A DNA stretch of 46,851 bases from JAYZDP01 sp036337765 (GTDB taxonomy: Bacteria; Acidobacteriota; Thermoanaerobaculia; Multivoradales; Multivoraceae). The stretch spans positions 1-46,851 of the forward strand of contig JAYZDP010000153.1 of the NCBI GenBank assembly GCA_036337765.1. The letters are read 5' to 3'. Each line of letters opens with the position of its first letter. Position 1 is the stretch's first letter. This document shows, in pieces, positions 1 to 7,270 of this stretch. The notes under the pieces were generated by a model that searched no databases, had not been told where the DNA came from, and saw only the letters and a list, made by a program, of their open reading frames with translations. The translations under genes and the position numbers were made by a program.

Positions 1-1
1 G

Positions 2-2236
2 GTTGCCGCCAAGCTTCGTGCGCGCGCCATGCCGCCGGTCGGACGACCGCGCCCCGACGAGCCGACCTACGACGCGGTGGCCTCCTGGCTCGAGGGCGAG
101 CTCGATCGGCGCGCCGCTACGAGTCCCGATCCTGGCAGAACCGAGGCCTTTCATCGCCTCAATCGCGTCGAGTATGCGAACGCGATTCGCGATCTGTTCG
201 CGCTGGAGGTCGACGTAGCGGAGCTTCTGCCCGCCGACGACATCGACGAGCATGGCTTCGACAACATGGCCGATGTCCTCACGGTCTCGCCGGTGTTGAT
301 GGAGCGCTACCTCTCGGCGGCGCGAAAGATTGCCCGGATGGTCGTGGGCGAGGCTCCGGTCGGGCCGGTGACCGAGACCTACAAGGTGTCTCACTTCGAC
401 ATGCAGGACGTGCGAATGAGCGACGACCTGCCCTTCGGCTCGCGCGGCGGCGTTGCGGCCAACCACTACTTCCCCGTGGCCGGAGAGTACGACCTCGAGA
501 TTCGCCTGCATCGCAACTACGTTAATTACATCCGCGGGATGGGCTCGCGCCACGAGCTCGAGGTCCGCCTCGACGACCATCTGGTGCGCAGCTTCTTCGT
601 CGGTGGCGAAGAGCCCGACGTGCTGCAGGCTCCGGCGAGCTACGGCGGCAACCAATTCGGCGATCCCGAGTGGGAGGAGTACATCCTCTACGCCGACTCC
701 CATCTCCGTCTGCGGTTTGAGGCCGAAGCGGGCCGGCACCTGGTCGGGATCTCGTTCGTACGTCGTCACACCGAGCAGGAGGGGGTGCTGCAGCCGCGCC
801 AGAGCGCCTTCGCGACCGCTGCGAACGAGGAGCGCGACGGTCTGGCTGCGGTGGAGTACGCGGCGATCCGCGGTCCATACACGAACCTCGGGGTCGGCGA
901 TACGGCGGCTCGGAGAGCGGTCTTTTCTTGCACGCCTGCCGAGGGCGACATCCGTGAGCCCCTCGACGGGGAGCAGGAAGGGGCCTGCGCCCAGGAGATC
1001 CTCGGCCGGCTGGCGCGCCGTGCCTACCGGCGCTCGGTCGACTCTCGGGATCTGGCGACGCTTCTCGAGTTCTTCCGCTCGGGTCGCTCCGGCGGCAACT
1101 TCGACTCGGGCATCCAGCTAGCTCTCGAACGGATTCTCATAGCACCCGACTTTCTGTTCCGCATCGAGCGGGATCCCGCCGCGATTGCGCCATCGAGCGT
1201 CTACCCGTTGTCGAGCCTCGAGCTGGCCTCGCGCCTGTCGTTCTTCCTCTGGAGCAGCGTGCCCGACGAGGAGCTCCTGGATCTAGCCGTGAGCGACCGG
1301 TTGCGCGATCCCGATGTCCTGGAGGCGCAGGCGAGGCGCATGCTCGCTGACGCGCGCGCCACCGAGCTGTCCCGCAACTTTGCCGGGCAGTGGCTCAATC
1401 TGCGCAACCTCGCAGGGGTGGTGCCCGACGCCCTGACCTTTCCCGAGTTCGACGAGAACCTACGCCGGGCCTTTCGGCGTGAGACCGAGCTCGTGCTCGA
1501 CAGCATGATCCGCGGCGATCGCGGCATGCTCGATCTTCTGCGAGCGGACTACACCTTCGCCAACGAGCGGCTGGCGCGCCACTACGGGATTCCCAACGTT
1601 TACGGCAGCCACTTCCGACGGGTGGAGCTCGTGGGCGAGCTGGCGGAGCGCCGTGGCAGCATCTTCGGCCACGGCAGTGTGTTGACCGCGACTTCCTACC
1701 CTAATCGCACGTCGCCGGTGCTGCGTGGCAAGTGGGTGCTGGCGAGCATCCTCGGCGCGCCGCCGCCGCCGCCGCCCGCGGACATTCCGGACCTCCCCGA
1801 TCGGGGCCAGGACGGCCGTGCCGCTACCGTGCGCGACCGCCTGCGCGTCCACCGCGAGAGCCCGGCCTGTGCGGCGTGCCATGCGCCCATGGATCCGTTG
1901 GGTCTCGCGCTCGAGAACTACGACGCGATCGGCAACTGGCGCACCACGGGCGAGGGCGGGTTGCCCATCGACAGCTCGGGCACCCTTCCCGGCGGCCTGG
2001 CCTTCGAGGGGCCGTCGGGACTGCGCGACGTCCTGTTGTCACGACCCGAGCCGTTTCTGCGCAGCACGACCGAGAAGCTCCTCAGCTATGCCCTCGGCCG
2101 CGCCGCCGAGACGGCGGACCGGCCGGTGGTGCGCTCCCTCCTGCGCGACGCCGAGGGCGACGGGTACCGTTGGTCGTCTATCATTGTCGGCATCGTCCGC
2201 TCCGAGCCGTTCCGAATGCGGAGGTCCGCATCATGA
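2..2236 (+). CDS. DUF1587/DUF1592/DUF1588/DUF1585 multidomain protein (5' truncated)
   Basis: The frame is open to the left window edge (first full codon at base 2). The Met at base 29 lies in the MPP-x-x-x-RP linker that normally follows an N-terminal cytochrome-like domain, so the true start is outside the window. Domains in order are DUF1587 (the HRLNRVEYANAIRDLF stretch near base 160), a DUF1595-like helical block (bases 980-1180), DUF1592 (LASRLSFFLWSSVPDEEL near 1220), DUF1588 (SYPNRTSPVLRGKWVL near 1700) and DUF1585 at the C-terminus. A CxxCH haem-c type motif (CAACH) lies at 1868-1882. The family is known from Planctomycetes, Acidobacteria and relatives; its biochemical role is not established, though an extracytoplasmic redox role is often suspected. 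Its stop overlaps the DUF1552 start by 4 bp, so the two are co-translated. Confidence 0.9.
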   Translation, partial: VAAKLRARAMPPVGRPRPDEPTYDAVASWLEGELDRRAATSPDPGRTEAFHRLNRVEYANAIRDLFALEVDVAELLPADDIDEHGFDNMADVLTVSPVLMERYLSAARKIARMVVGEAPVGPVTETYKVSHFDMQDVRMSDDLPFGSRGGVAANHYFPVAGEYDLEIRLHRNYVNYIRGMGSRHELEVRLDDHLVRSFFVGGEEPDVLQAPASYGGNQFGDPEWEEYILYADSHLRLRFEAEAGRHLVGISFVRRHTEQEGVLQPRQSAFATAANEERDGLAAVEYAAIRGPYTNLGVGDTAARRAVFSCTPAEGDIREPLDGEQEGACAQEILGRLARRAYRRSVDSRDLATLLEFFRSGRSGGNFDSGIQLALERILIAPDFLFRIERDPAAIAPSSVYPLSSLELASRLSFFLWSSVPDEELLDLAVSDRLRDPDVLEAQARRMLADARATELSRNFAGQWLNLRNLAGVVPDALTFPEFDENLRRAFRRETELVLDSMIRGDRGMLDLLRADYTFANERLARHYGIPNVYGSHFRRVELVGELAERRGSIFGHGSVLTATSYPNRTSPVLRGKWVLASILGAPPPPPPADIPDLPDRGQDGRAATVRDRLRVHRESPACAACHAPMDPLGLALENYDAIGNWRTTGEGGLPIDSSGTLPGGLAFEGPSGLRDVLLSRPEPFLRSTTEKLLSYALGRAAETADRPVVRSLLRDAEGDGYRWSSIIVGIVRSEPFRMRRSAS

Positions 2237-3564
2237 TCGTCACCCGAAAGAAGATCGCTCGTCGTACCGTGTTGCGCGGCATCGGCGCGTCGATGGCGCT
2301 GCCCTTTCTTGACGCGATGGCGCCGGCCTTCGCTGAACTGTCACGTCCGACGGCGGCGCCTCGCCGGCTGGGTGTGGTCTACGTGCCGAACGGCATGATG
2401 ATGGACCATTGGACGCCGTCCGGCGACCGTGGCGATTTCGCCCTGCCGTCGATCCTCGAGCCACTCGAGCGCTTTCGCTCCAGCTTCAACATCCTCTCGG
2501 GAATGCAGGGGATGACCGGCGAGGGGCCACACGCCCGGGCCTCGACGCGCTTTCTCACTGGCGTGACGTCGCCTCCCGATAACGGCTCGTACCTGCGCGC
2601 CGGCGTGTCGATGGATCAGATCCTGGGCAAAGTGACCGGCCAGCAGACCCAGCTGGCCACTCTCGAGCTGGCGATCGACGGTCGCGACTTCGCCGGCTCG
2701 TGCGACGACGGCTTCAGCTGCGCCTACACCAACACCATCGCTTGGGCTAACGAGACCACGCCGCTGCCGATGGAATCGAACCCGCGCGCCGTCTTCGAGC
2801 GTCTGTTCGGTGACAGCGGCACCACCGATCCGGCGGTGCGCGCGGCACGGCTGCACAAGGACGCGAGCCTGCTCGACTCGGTGACCGCGCGCGCCGGCGA
2901 CCTGTCGCGCGAGCTCGGCCCGGGCGATCGCGCGAAGCTCGGCCAGTACCTCGATGCGGTGCGCGACATCGAGCGCCGCATCCAGATGGCCGAGGCGCAG
3001 AGCGATCGGGAGCTGCCGTCGGTCGATCAGCCCGCGGGCAGTCCCGGCACCTTCGGTGAGCACGTGCGGCTGATGTTCGACTTGATGACGCTGGCCTACC
3101 AGACCGATCTGACCCGGGTGACGACCTTCATGTTCGGTCGCGAGATCACCGGACGCACGTACCCTGAGATCGGCGTGCCCGATGCCCACCATCCGATCTC
3201 CCACCACCAGGGCGACCCGGTCAAGCTCGAGAAGCTGCGCCAGATCAACCGTTACCACGTCGAGCTGTTCGCCGAGTTCCTCGACAAGATGGCGTCGACG
3301 CCCGATGGCGACGGTTCGCTTCTTGACCACTCGATGATCGTCTACGGCGCCGGCATGGCCGATTCCAACGCCCACGCCGACAAGGACCTGCCGATACTGC
3401 TCGCCGGTGGCGGCGCGGGAAGGGGTGGGCAGCACCTCCGCTACGCGCCGGAGACACCGCTGGCGAATCTCCACCTCAGCCTGCTCGACAAGATGGGTGT
3501 GCCGGCTGAGAGGCTCGGTCACGCCACCGGTCCGCTGCCGGTCGACCCGCTCACCGGCGCATAG
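2233..3564 (+). CDS. DUF1552 domain-containing protein, Tat-exported
   Basis: A 443-residue protein starting at the ATG within ATGA shared with the upstream stop. The open frame extends further upstream, but that part only shadows the preceding gene. The N-terminus carries a twin-arginine type signal (RRTVLRG at about residues 10-16, then a hydrophobic stretch ending AFA). The body has DUF1552 hallmarks: a VYVPNGMMMDHW segment, the FNILSGM segment, and an HHPISHHQGD segment near base 3190, whose layout resembles sulfatase/phosphatase-fold proteins. DUF1552 proteins are habitually encoded next to DUF1592 proteins, and the ATGA overlap here fits a two-component unit. No enzymatic activity is known to me. 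The gene ends 12 bp before a convergent regulator gene. Confidence 0.9.
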   Translation: MIVTRKKIARRTVLRGIGASMALPFLDAMAPAFAELSRPTAAPRRLGVVYVPNGMMMDHWTPSGDRGDFALPSILEPLERFRSSFNILSGMQGMTGEGPHARASTRFLTGVTSPPDNGSYLRAGVSMDQILGKVTGQQTQLATLELAIDGRDFAGSCDDGFSCAYTNTIAWANETTPLPMESNPRAVFERLFGDSGTTDPAVRAARLHKDASLLDSVTARAGDLSRELGPGDRAKLGQYLDAVRDIERRIQMAEAQSDRELPSVDQPAGSPGTFGEHVRLMFDLMTLAYQTDLTRVTTFMFGREITGRTYPEIGVPDAHHPISHHQGDPVKLEKLRQINRYHVELFAEFLDKMASTPDGDGSLLDHSMIVYGAGMADSNAHADKDLPILLAGGGAGRGGQHLRYAPETPLANLHLSLLDKMGVPAERLGHATGPLPVDPLTGA

Positions 3565-3576
3565 TCGCCCAGGCGC

Positions 3577-4659
3577 TCACGGCGTCAGCTTCTTCGCCAT
3601 GGTGATCAGCCGGTGCTCGCCGACGGTGGCGGTGCCAGGCACGCGGTCGTAGCCGAACTCAGCGTAGAAGCTCTCCAGATGGTCGTGCGGATGGAGCTCG
3701 AGGTGGCCGATGCCGCGCCTACGCGCCGCCGCCTCGAGTCCGCGCACGACCCGTCTCCCGAGCCCGTTGCTGCGGTGCTTGGGCGACACGGCGATTCGTG
3801 CCAAGACTCCCACGCCAGGAGGTGTCGTCACCAGGCGCCCGGTGGCTGCGACCTCGTCTTTGACGAGGACCACTACATGGACCGCCTCATCGTCGAGTCC
3901 GTCCGCCTCCTCGCTAGCGGGGATGCCCTGCTCCTCCACGAAGACTCGCCGGCGCAGCTCGACCGCGGCCTCGCGCTCGGAACGGGTCGCGGCTAGGCGT
4001 ACCGAACCGGGGGCCTCGAGGACGTCGCGCAGAGCCCGCACCAGGAGATTCAGCCCCAGCTCGAAGTCCCGATCGGGCGTAGCCCGTGCGGCGGCGGGCA
4101 GCGCCTGCGCCAGCCATGGGTGTTGCTCGTCGAGATCATCGATCTCAGCGGCGCGCCGCTCGACCTCCTCGGCGCTAAGCCGCGCGAGAGCCATGGTCGC
4201 CATGCCGATGGTGAACGCCTGGAGCACGCGGAAAACCTCGTGCCCCTCGTCGGCCCCTAGGCCTTCCCGGCTCAGGCGCTCGAGTAGGAGCTCGGCGGCG
4301 CTCATGGCAGCCTCGGAGAGCATGGGCGTTGCAGTCAGCAGCGAAACGGCATTGGGGTGGTTCTGGAGGGTCTTCCAGAACGACCCTATGCACCTGCGGA
4401 CCATGTCTTCCCAGGCCGCATCGGCAGGCGGAAGCGCGATCTCGGCGACGACGGCCTCGCCCACTGCCTCTAGCAGCGCGGCCTTGTTGGGGAAGTAGCG
4501 GTAGATCGACATCGCCTCGACGTCGAGGCGTCGCCCCAGCGCGCGCATGGTGAGGGCTTCGAGCCCCTCCGCGTCGATGATGGCGAGGGCCGAGGCGAGA
4601 ATGCGGTCGCGTGACAGGCGCGGCCGTTCCTGCGAGTCTGCGGTGGTGGACGGTGACAT
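3577..4659 (-). CDS. TetR-family regulator fused to a GNAT acetyltransferase
   Basis: A 360-residue protein from the ATG at 4659. An in-frame ATG at 4770 exists, but using it would translate through the operator. Residues 17-63 are a TetR-type helix-turn-helix (MRALGRRLDVEAMSIYRYF), followed by a TetR C-terminal ligand/dimer region to about residue 215. Residues 220-360 are a GNAT domain of the ElaA-like type: RRRVFVEEQGIP early, and the acetyl-CoA loop R-S-N-G-L-G at 296-301. A one-component regulator that also acetylates, or that uses acetyl-CoA as its signal, is inference. The gene sits divergently behind two near-palindromes, so autoregulation is likely. The single uninterrupted frame argues for a real fusion. 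Confidence 0.88.
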   Translation of the reverse strand: MSPSTTADSQERPRLSRDRILASALAIIDAEGLEALTMRALGRRLDVEAMSIYRYFPNKAALLEAVGEAVVAEIALPPADAAWEDMVRRCIGSFWKTLQNHPNAVSLLTATPMLSEAAMSAAELLLERLSREGLGADEGHEVFRVLQAFTIGMATMALARLSAEEVERRAAEIDDLDEQHPWLAQALPAAARATPDRDFELGLNLLVRALRDVLEAPGSVRLAATRSEREAAVELRRRVFVEEQGIPASEEADGLDDEAVHVVVLVKDEVAATGRLVTTPPGVGVLARIAVSPKHRSNGLGRRVVRGLEAAARRRGIGHLELHPHDHLESFYAEFGYDRVPGTATVGEHRLITMAKKLTP

Positions 4660-4681
4660 GATGAGCACGCTAGTCAGAAAA

Positions 4682-4707
4682 TTACATCGTAAGCTTACAT
4701 AGTAAGC
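4682..4707. promoter_or_regulatory. Tandem palindromic operator for the TetR-type regulator
   Basis: Two adjacent 13-bp copies, TTACATCGTAAGC (4682-4694) and TTACATAGTAAGC (4695-4707), differ at one base. Each contains inverted arms TTAC and GTAA around a 3-bp centre, the symmetry expected for a TetR dimer. They lie in an AT-rich pocket of otherwise GC-rich DNA, 22 bp upstream of the regulator start (4659, minus strand) and 4 bp before a divergent ATG (4712, plus strand). That is the usual arrangement for autoregulation plus control of a divergent target. Binding is inferred. Confidence 0.65.
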
Positions 4708-4711
4708 GCTC

Positions 4712-4816
4712 ATGATTCCAGCTGCCATCGCCGACCAGGACCCACTGCTCGAGACCCGTGGGCTGATCAAGACCCGGGGGCGCCCGCTACGGGAGGGTGC
4801 GGGAGGGGGTGGCTAA
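4712..4816 (+). pseudogene. Stub of an ABC-transporter ATPase-like gene
   Basis: A 34-codon frame starts at ATG 4712, 4 bp after the operator, and stops at TAA 4814. Its residues 11-21 (DPLLETRGLIKT region) resemble the first beta strand of DrrA-type ABC ATPases, whose genes commonly lie divergent to a TetR regulator. After that the frame runs into a Gly/Arg-rich, G-tract sequence and ends inside the left inverted repeat. I read it as the 5' end of a former efflux ATPase cut off by a rearrangement. The match is short, so chance resemblance or a real small peptide cannot be excluded. No Shine-Dalgarno sequence is visible. Confidence 0.35.
4791..4809 (+). other. G-quadruplex motif
   Basis: Four G-tracts with short loops (GGG-A-GGG-TGC-GGG-A-GGGGG) satisfy the canonical G3+N1-7 pattern. 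The motif abuts and overlaps by 2 bases the left 14-bp inverted repeat and lies inside the ABC-ATPase stub. Such motifs can be recombination-prone, which would fit the truncation. This is a sequence pattern only; folding is not shown. Confidence 0.5.
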
Positions 4817-4872
4817 GAAGGGTGTCCCGAGCAGGGCCTGTCCTCGAAGAACATCATGGAGTGCGGACGGTC

Positions 4873-4905
4873 GACTTGTAGAAAAAAAGGACTTGTAAAT
4901 ACAAA
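4873..4905 (+). promoter_or_regulatory. AT-rich promoter-like region with repeats
   Basis: This patch contains the direct repeat GACTTGTA (4873-4880 and 4890-4897) and the inverted repeat TTGTA-AA-TACAA (4893-4904). A weak -35/-10 pair (TTGTAG at 4876, TACAAA at 4900, 18-bp spacing) points towards the membrane protein at 5039. Between here and that start is a 20-codon ATG frame (4922-4984) with no clear ribosome site; I do not call it a gene. The rest of 4906-5038 shows nothing else recognisable. Confidence 0.25.
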
Positions 4906-5038
4906 GAGTAATCATTAGGCTATGGCGGAAATGAAACAGTGCGGCTCGAGATCCCAGTCATCGGGGTGGCGACGGCCCGCTTGAGCGTCCGCCGCACAGG
5001 ATCAGGATCGAACGCGCAACGAGGAGGTTCTCGAACCC

Positions 5039-5368
5039 ATGCAAGAGGCCCCTGACTCCCTACAACATCGACTGGCTCCCGCAGAAGAGATCTTTTCCAC
5101 CTGGCTGATGCGCGTCTTCGGCGCCGCCATTCTCGTCGGCTCCGCCTGGATCGACGACGCGCCACCTCTCGAAATTGTGGCGCTGATCATCGCGCTCTAT
5201 GTAGGCGCTCGCATTGCTACGCAGTTCGGCGCCTTCGTATCCGCGGCTCCCTTCCAGAACCGGGTACTGAAGGCGTTCTTCGCTCTCGGCTCCCTGGCTT
5301 TGCTCGGAGGCTCATTCATCGTCGTTGCAACCTTCGTCGAAGGAGTGGCCAGGTCCGTGGTCGGCTGA
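5039..5368 (+). CDS. Small hypothetical membrane protein
   Basis: A 109-residue frame preceded by GAGGAGG at 5021-5027, 11 bases before the ATG. Hydropathy suggests three membrane helices, near residues 24-39, 43-58 and 78-105. The N-terminus is short and acidic. I do not recognise a family. It lies alone inside the inverted-repeat segment, with a hairpin about 70 bp after its stop, so it looks like a single-gene transcription unit. The ribosome site and coherent hydrophobic pattern support a real gene; function is unknown. Confidence 0.55.
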   Translation: MQEAPDSLQHRLAPAEEIFSTWLMRVFGAAILVGSAWIDDAPPLEIVALIIALYVGARIATQFGAFVSAAPFQNRVLKAFFALGSLALLGGSFIVVATFVEGVARSVVG

Positions 5369-5692
5369 GGATCGAGTCAGCGACTGAGTCGTGTCGCGGT
5401 ATCTAGCGAACAAACGTCACGAAATAGCCCGCAGCGAATCAGACTCCTGGGGTCGAGAGGGGAGTCTCCGGTACATGCTAGAAAGGATCTCCTTCTTAGC
5501 CACCACGAGGGACGCCGTACTCCGGGCCTGGCCACTACGAGACAGAGGAGGGGTTGGGTGACTCACAATAGTCGCCTACTCTTCTGCGTGGCCAGAAACC
5601 GGGTGCCTCCCTTCGGCGCAAGACAGAGTGGAGCTATGCACTACTTGATGGACAGAAAGAGGAATCTGGACGGCCGAAAGGACAGCTGACGT
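5369..5692. other. Gene-free 324-bp interval
   Basis: The interval holds the hairpin at 5441-5467 and the right 14-bp inverted repeat at 5491-5504. Just before the next start is a purine-rich AAAGGA, about 10 bases upstream of ATG 5693. No convincing open frame on either strand and no clear sigma-type promoter were found. Confidence 0.5.
5441..5467 (+). terminator. Hairpin downstream of the small membrane protein gene
   Basis: Perfect 7-bp arms AGACTCC (5441-5447) and GGAGTCT (5461-5467) enclose a 13-base loop. There is no T-tract, so intrinsic termination is uncertain. The hairpin lies 72 bp after the stop of the membrane protein gene. Confidence 0.3.
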
Positions 5693-7258
5693 ATGAGCGA
5701 AGAGCGCAGATCGGACCGGAGCGGCGCCGAGAGCTTGGTGCAGACCTTCGTCGATGCCGGCGTCGAGGTCTGCTTCGCGAATCCCGGTACCTCGGAGATG
5801 CACTTCGTCGCAGCGCTCGATACCAACCCACAGATGCGCTGTGTGCTGGGGCTGTTCGAGGGCGTTGTTACAGGTGCCGCCGATGGCTACGGCCGCATGA
5901 GGGGGACGCCCGCGGCGACGCTGCTGCACCTCGGCCCGGGGCTTGGCAACGGGCTGGCGAACCTGCACAACGCAAAGAAGGCACGCACCCCGCTGGTCAA
6001 CGTCGTCGGTGATCACGCGACCTACCACCGACAGTACGACGCGCCGCTGAGCTCCGACGTCGAGAGCATCGCTGGGCCGGTGTCGGGTTGGGTGAAAGTG
6101 TCAGAGTCTGCCGACGCGGTCGCCGGTGACGGCGCCGAGGCCGTGGCGGCGGCGCTGGCGCCCCCTGGCCAGGTGGCGACGCTGATCTTGCCTGCCGACA
6201 CCGCCTGGAACCGCACCGAAGCCTCCGCCATGCCGCTGGAGTCCGCGGCGCCGACGCCGGTCGATGCGGATCGGGTGGCCGAGGTAGCTTCGGCACTCAC
6301 GAGCGGCGAGCCGGCGGTGCTCTTGATCAACGGCCATCTCACGGCCGAGCGCACGGCACTGGGCGATCGGATCGCCCAGGCGACCGGTGCCCGCTTTCTC
6401 TCCGACACCTTCGTACCGCGCATCGAACGGGGGGCCGGGCGCGTCAACGTGGCGCGCCTGCCGTACTTCGGAGAGCAGGCGGAAGAAGTGTTGGCGGGGA
6501 CCAAGCACCTGATCCTCGTCGGGACCCAGCCACCGGTCACCTTCTTTGCCTATCCGGGCAAGCCAAACTGGCTCACTCCCGAGGGTTGTGAGCTGCACAC
6601 CCTGGTGGAGAGGGGTGGCGACATCGACGGCGCGCTGGCGTCACTCGCCGATGCGGTCGGAGCGGTCTCGGTCGAGGCGCGCGTCGTCGATCTGGCGCGA
6701 CCGGAGCTCCCGAGCGGGGCGCTGACGCCGCGCTCGGTCGGCGGCGTGGTGGCGCATCTGCTTCCCGAGAACGCGATCGTGGTCGACGAGGGGGGTACCT
6801 GCGGCGGCGGAACGACGATGGCCACCGTCGGCTGCCCTCCCCACGACTGGCTGATCTTGACCGGCGGCTCGATCGGCTACGGCCTGCCGACGGCGACCGG
6901 TGCGGCCGTGGCCTGCCCCGAACGTCGCGTCATTGCCCTGCAGGCGGACGGCGCCGGCATGTACACCCTGCAGGCCTTGTGGACGCAGGCCCGCGAGCAG
7001 CTCGATGTGACCACCATCATCCTGTCAAACGGCAAGTACGCCATCCTGCAGATCGAGTTCGAGCGGGTCGGCGCTCACTCCCCGGGGCCAAAGGCGCAGA
7101 GCATGCTCGAGCTCACCAACCCGGACCTCGACTGGGTGACCCTCGCCAAGGGAATGGGGCTCGAGGCCTGGCGGGCGACGACGGCCGAGGAGCTCGAGAA
7201 GGCCCTGCGGTCCTCGCTAGGGTCACCCGGCCCTTCGCTGATCGAAGCCGTTATCTAG
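5693..7258 (+). CDS. Thiamine-diphosphate enzyme, acetolactate synthase/benzoylformate decarboxylase-like
   Basis: A 521-residue protein with the three-part ThDP enzyme layout. The N-terminal pyrimidine-binding domain has FANPGTSEMHF and the activating Glu in GLFEG (about residue 56). A middle domain spans roughly residues 190-330. The C-terminal diphosphate-binding domain has ADGAGMYTLQALWT followed by the Asn of ILSNGKYA, matching the Mg-ThDP motif. Family members are often annotated as acetolactate synthase large subunit, but no small regulatory subunit lies nearby and the length is short for IlvB. A decarboxylase or carboligase of a 2-oxoacid catabolic route is equally likely. A GAAAGGACAG ribosome site precedes the ATG. 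The sulfatase gene follows after 12 bp. Confidence 0.85.
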   Translation: MSEERRSDRSGAESLVQTFVDAGVEVCFANPGTSEMHFVAALDTNPQMRCVLGLFEGVVTGAADGYGRMRGTPAATLLHLGPGLGNGLANLHNAKKARTPLVNVVGDHATYHRQYDAPLSSDVESIAGPVSGWVKVSESADAVAGDGAEAVAAALAPPGQVATLILPADTAWNRTEASAMPLESAAPTPVDADRVAEVASALTSGEPAVLLINGHLTAERTALGDRIAQATGARFLSDTFVPRIERGAGRVNVARLPYFGEQAEEVLAGTKHLILVGTQPPVTFFAYPGKPNWLTPEGCELHTLVERGGDIDGALASLADAVGAVSVEARVVDLARPELPSGALTPRSVGGVVAHLLPENAIVVDEGGTCGGGTTMATVGCPPHDWLILTGGSIGYGLPTATGAAVACPERRVIALQADGAGMYTLQALWTQAREQLDVTTIILSNGKYAILQIEFERVGAHSPGPKAQSMLELTNPDLDWVTLAKGMGLEAWRATTAEELEKALRSSLGSPGPSLIEAVI

Positions 7259-7270
7259 GGCAAGCTCTCC

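Larger units (their letters stand above)
4808..5504. repeat. 697-bp segment bounded by 14-bp perfect inverted repeats
   Basis: GGTGGCTAAGAAGG at 4808-4821 is repeated exactly in inverse orientation at 5491-5504. The segment between them carries a promoter-like AT-rich patch, the small membrane protein at 5039-5368 and a hairpin at 5441-5467. No transposase and no convincing target-site duplication are visible. It could be a non-autonomous element, an excision scar, or coincidence. The left repeat coincides with the point where the ABC-ATPase-like stub ends. Confidence 0.4.

Noticed and set aside
1732..2232. In-frame upstream extension of the DUF1552 gene
   Set aside because: Gly/Arg/Pro-rich shadow of the preceding gene; the real N-terminus is the Tat signal from ATG 2233.
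2341..3522. Minus-strand open frame of 393 codons opposite the DUF1552 gene
   Set aside because: Composition is a His/Arg/Val-rich shadow with no signature; the plus-strand family match is clear.
4922..4984. 20-codon ATG frame upstream of the small membrane protein
   Set aside because: No ribosome site and no codon or repeat evidence that it is translated.
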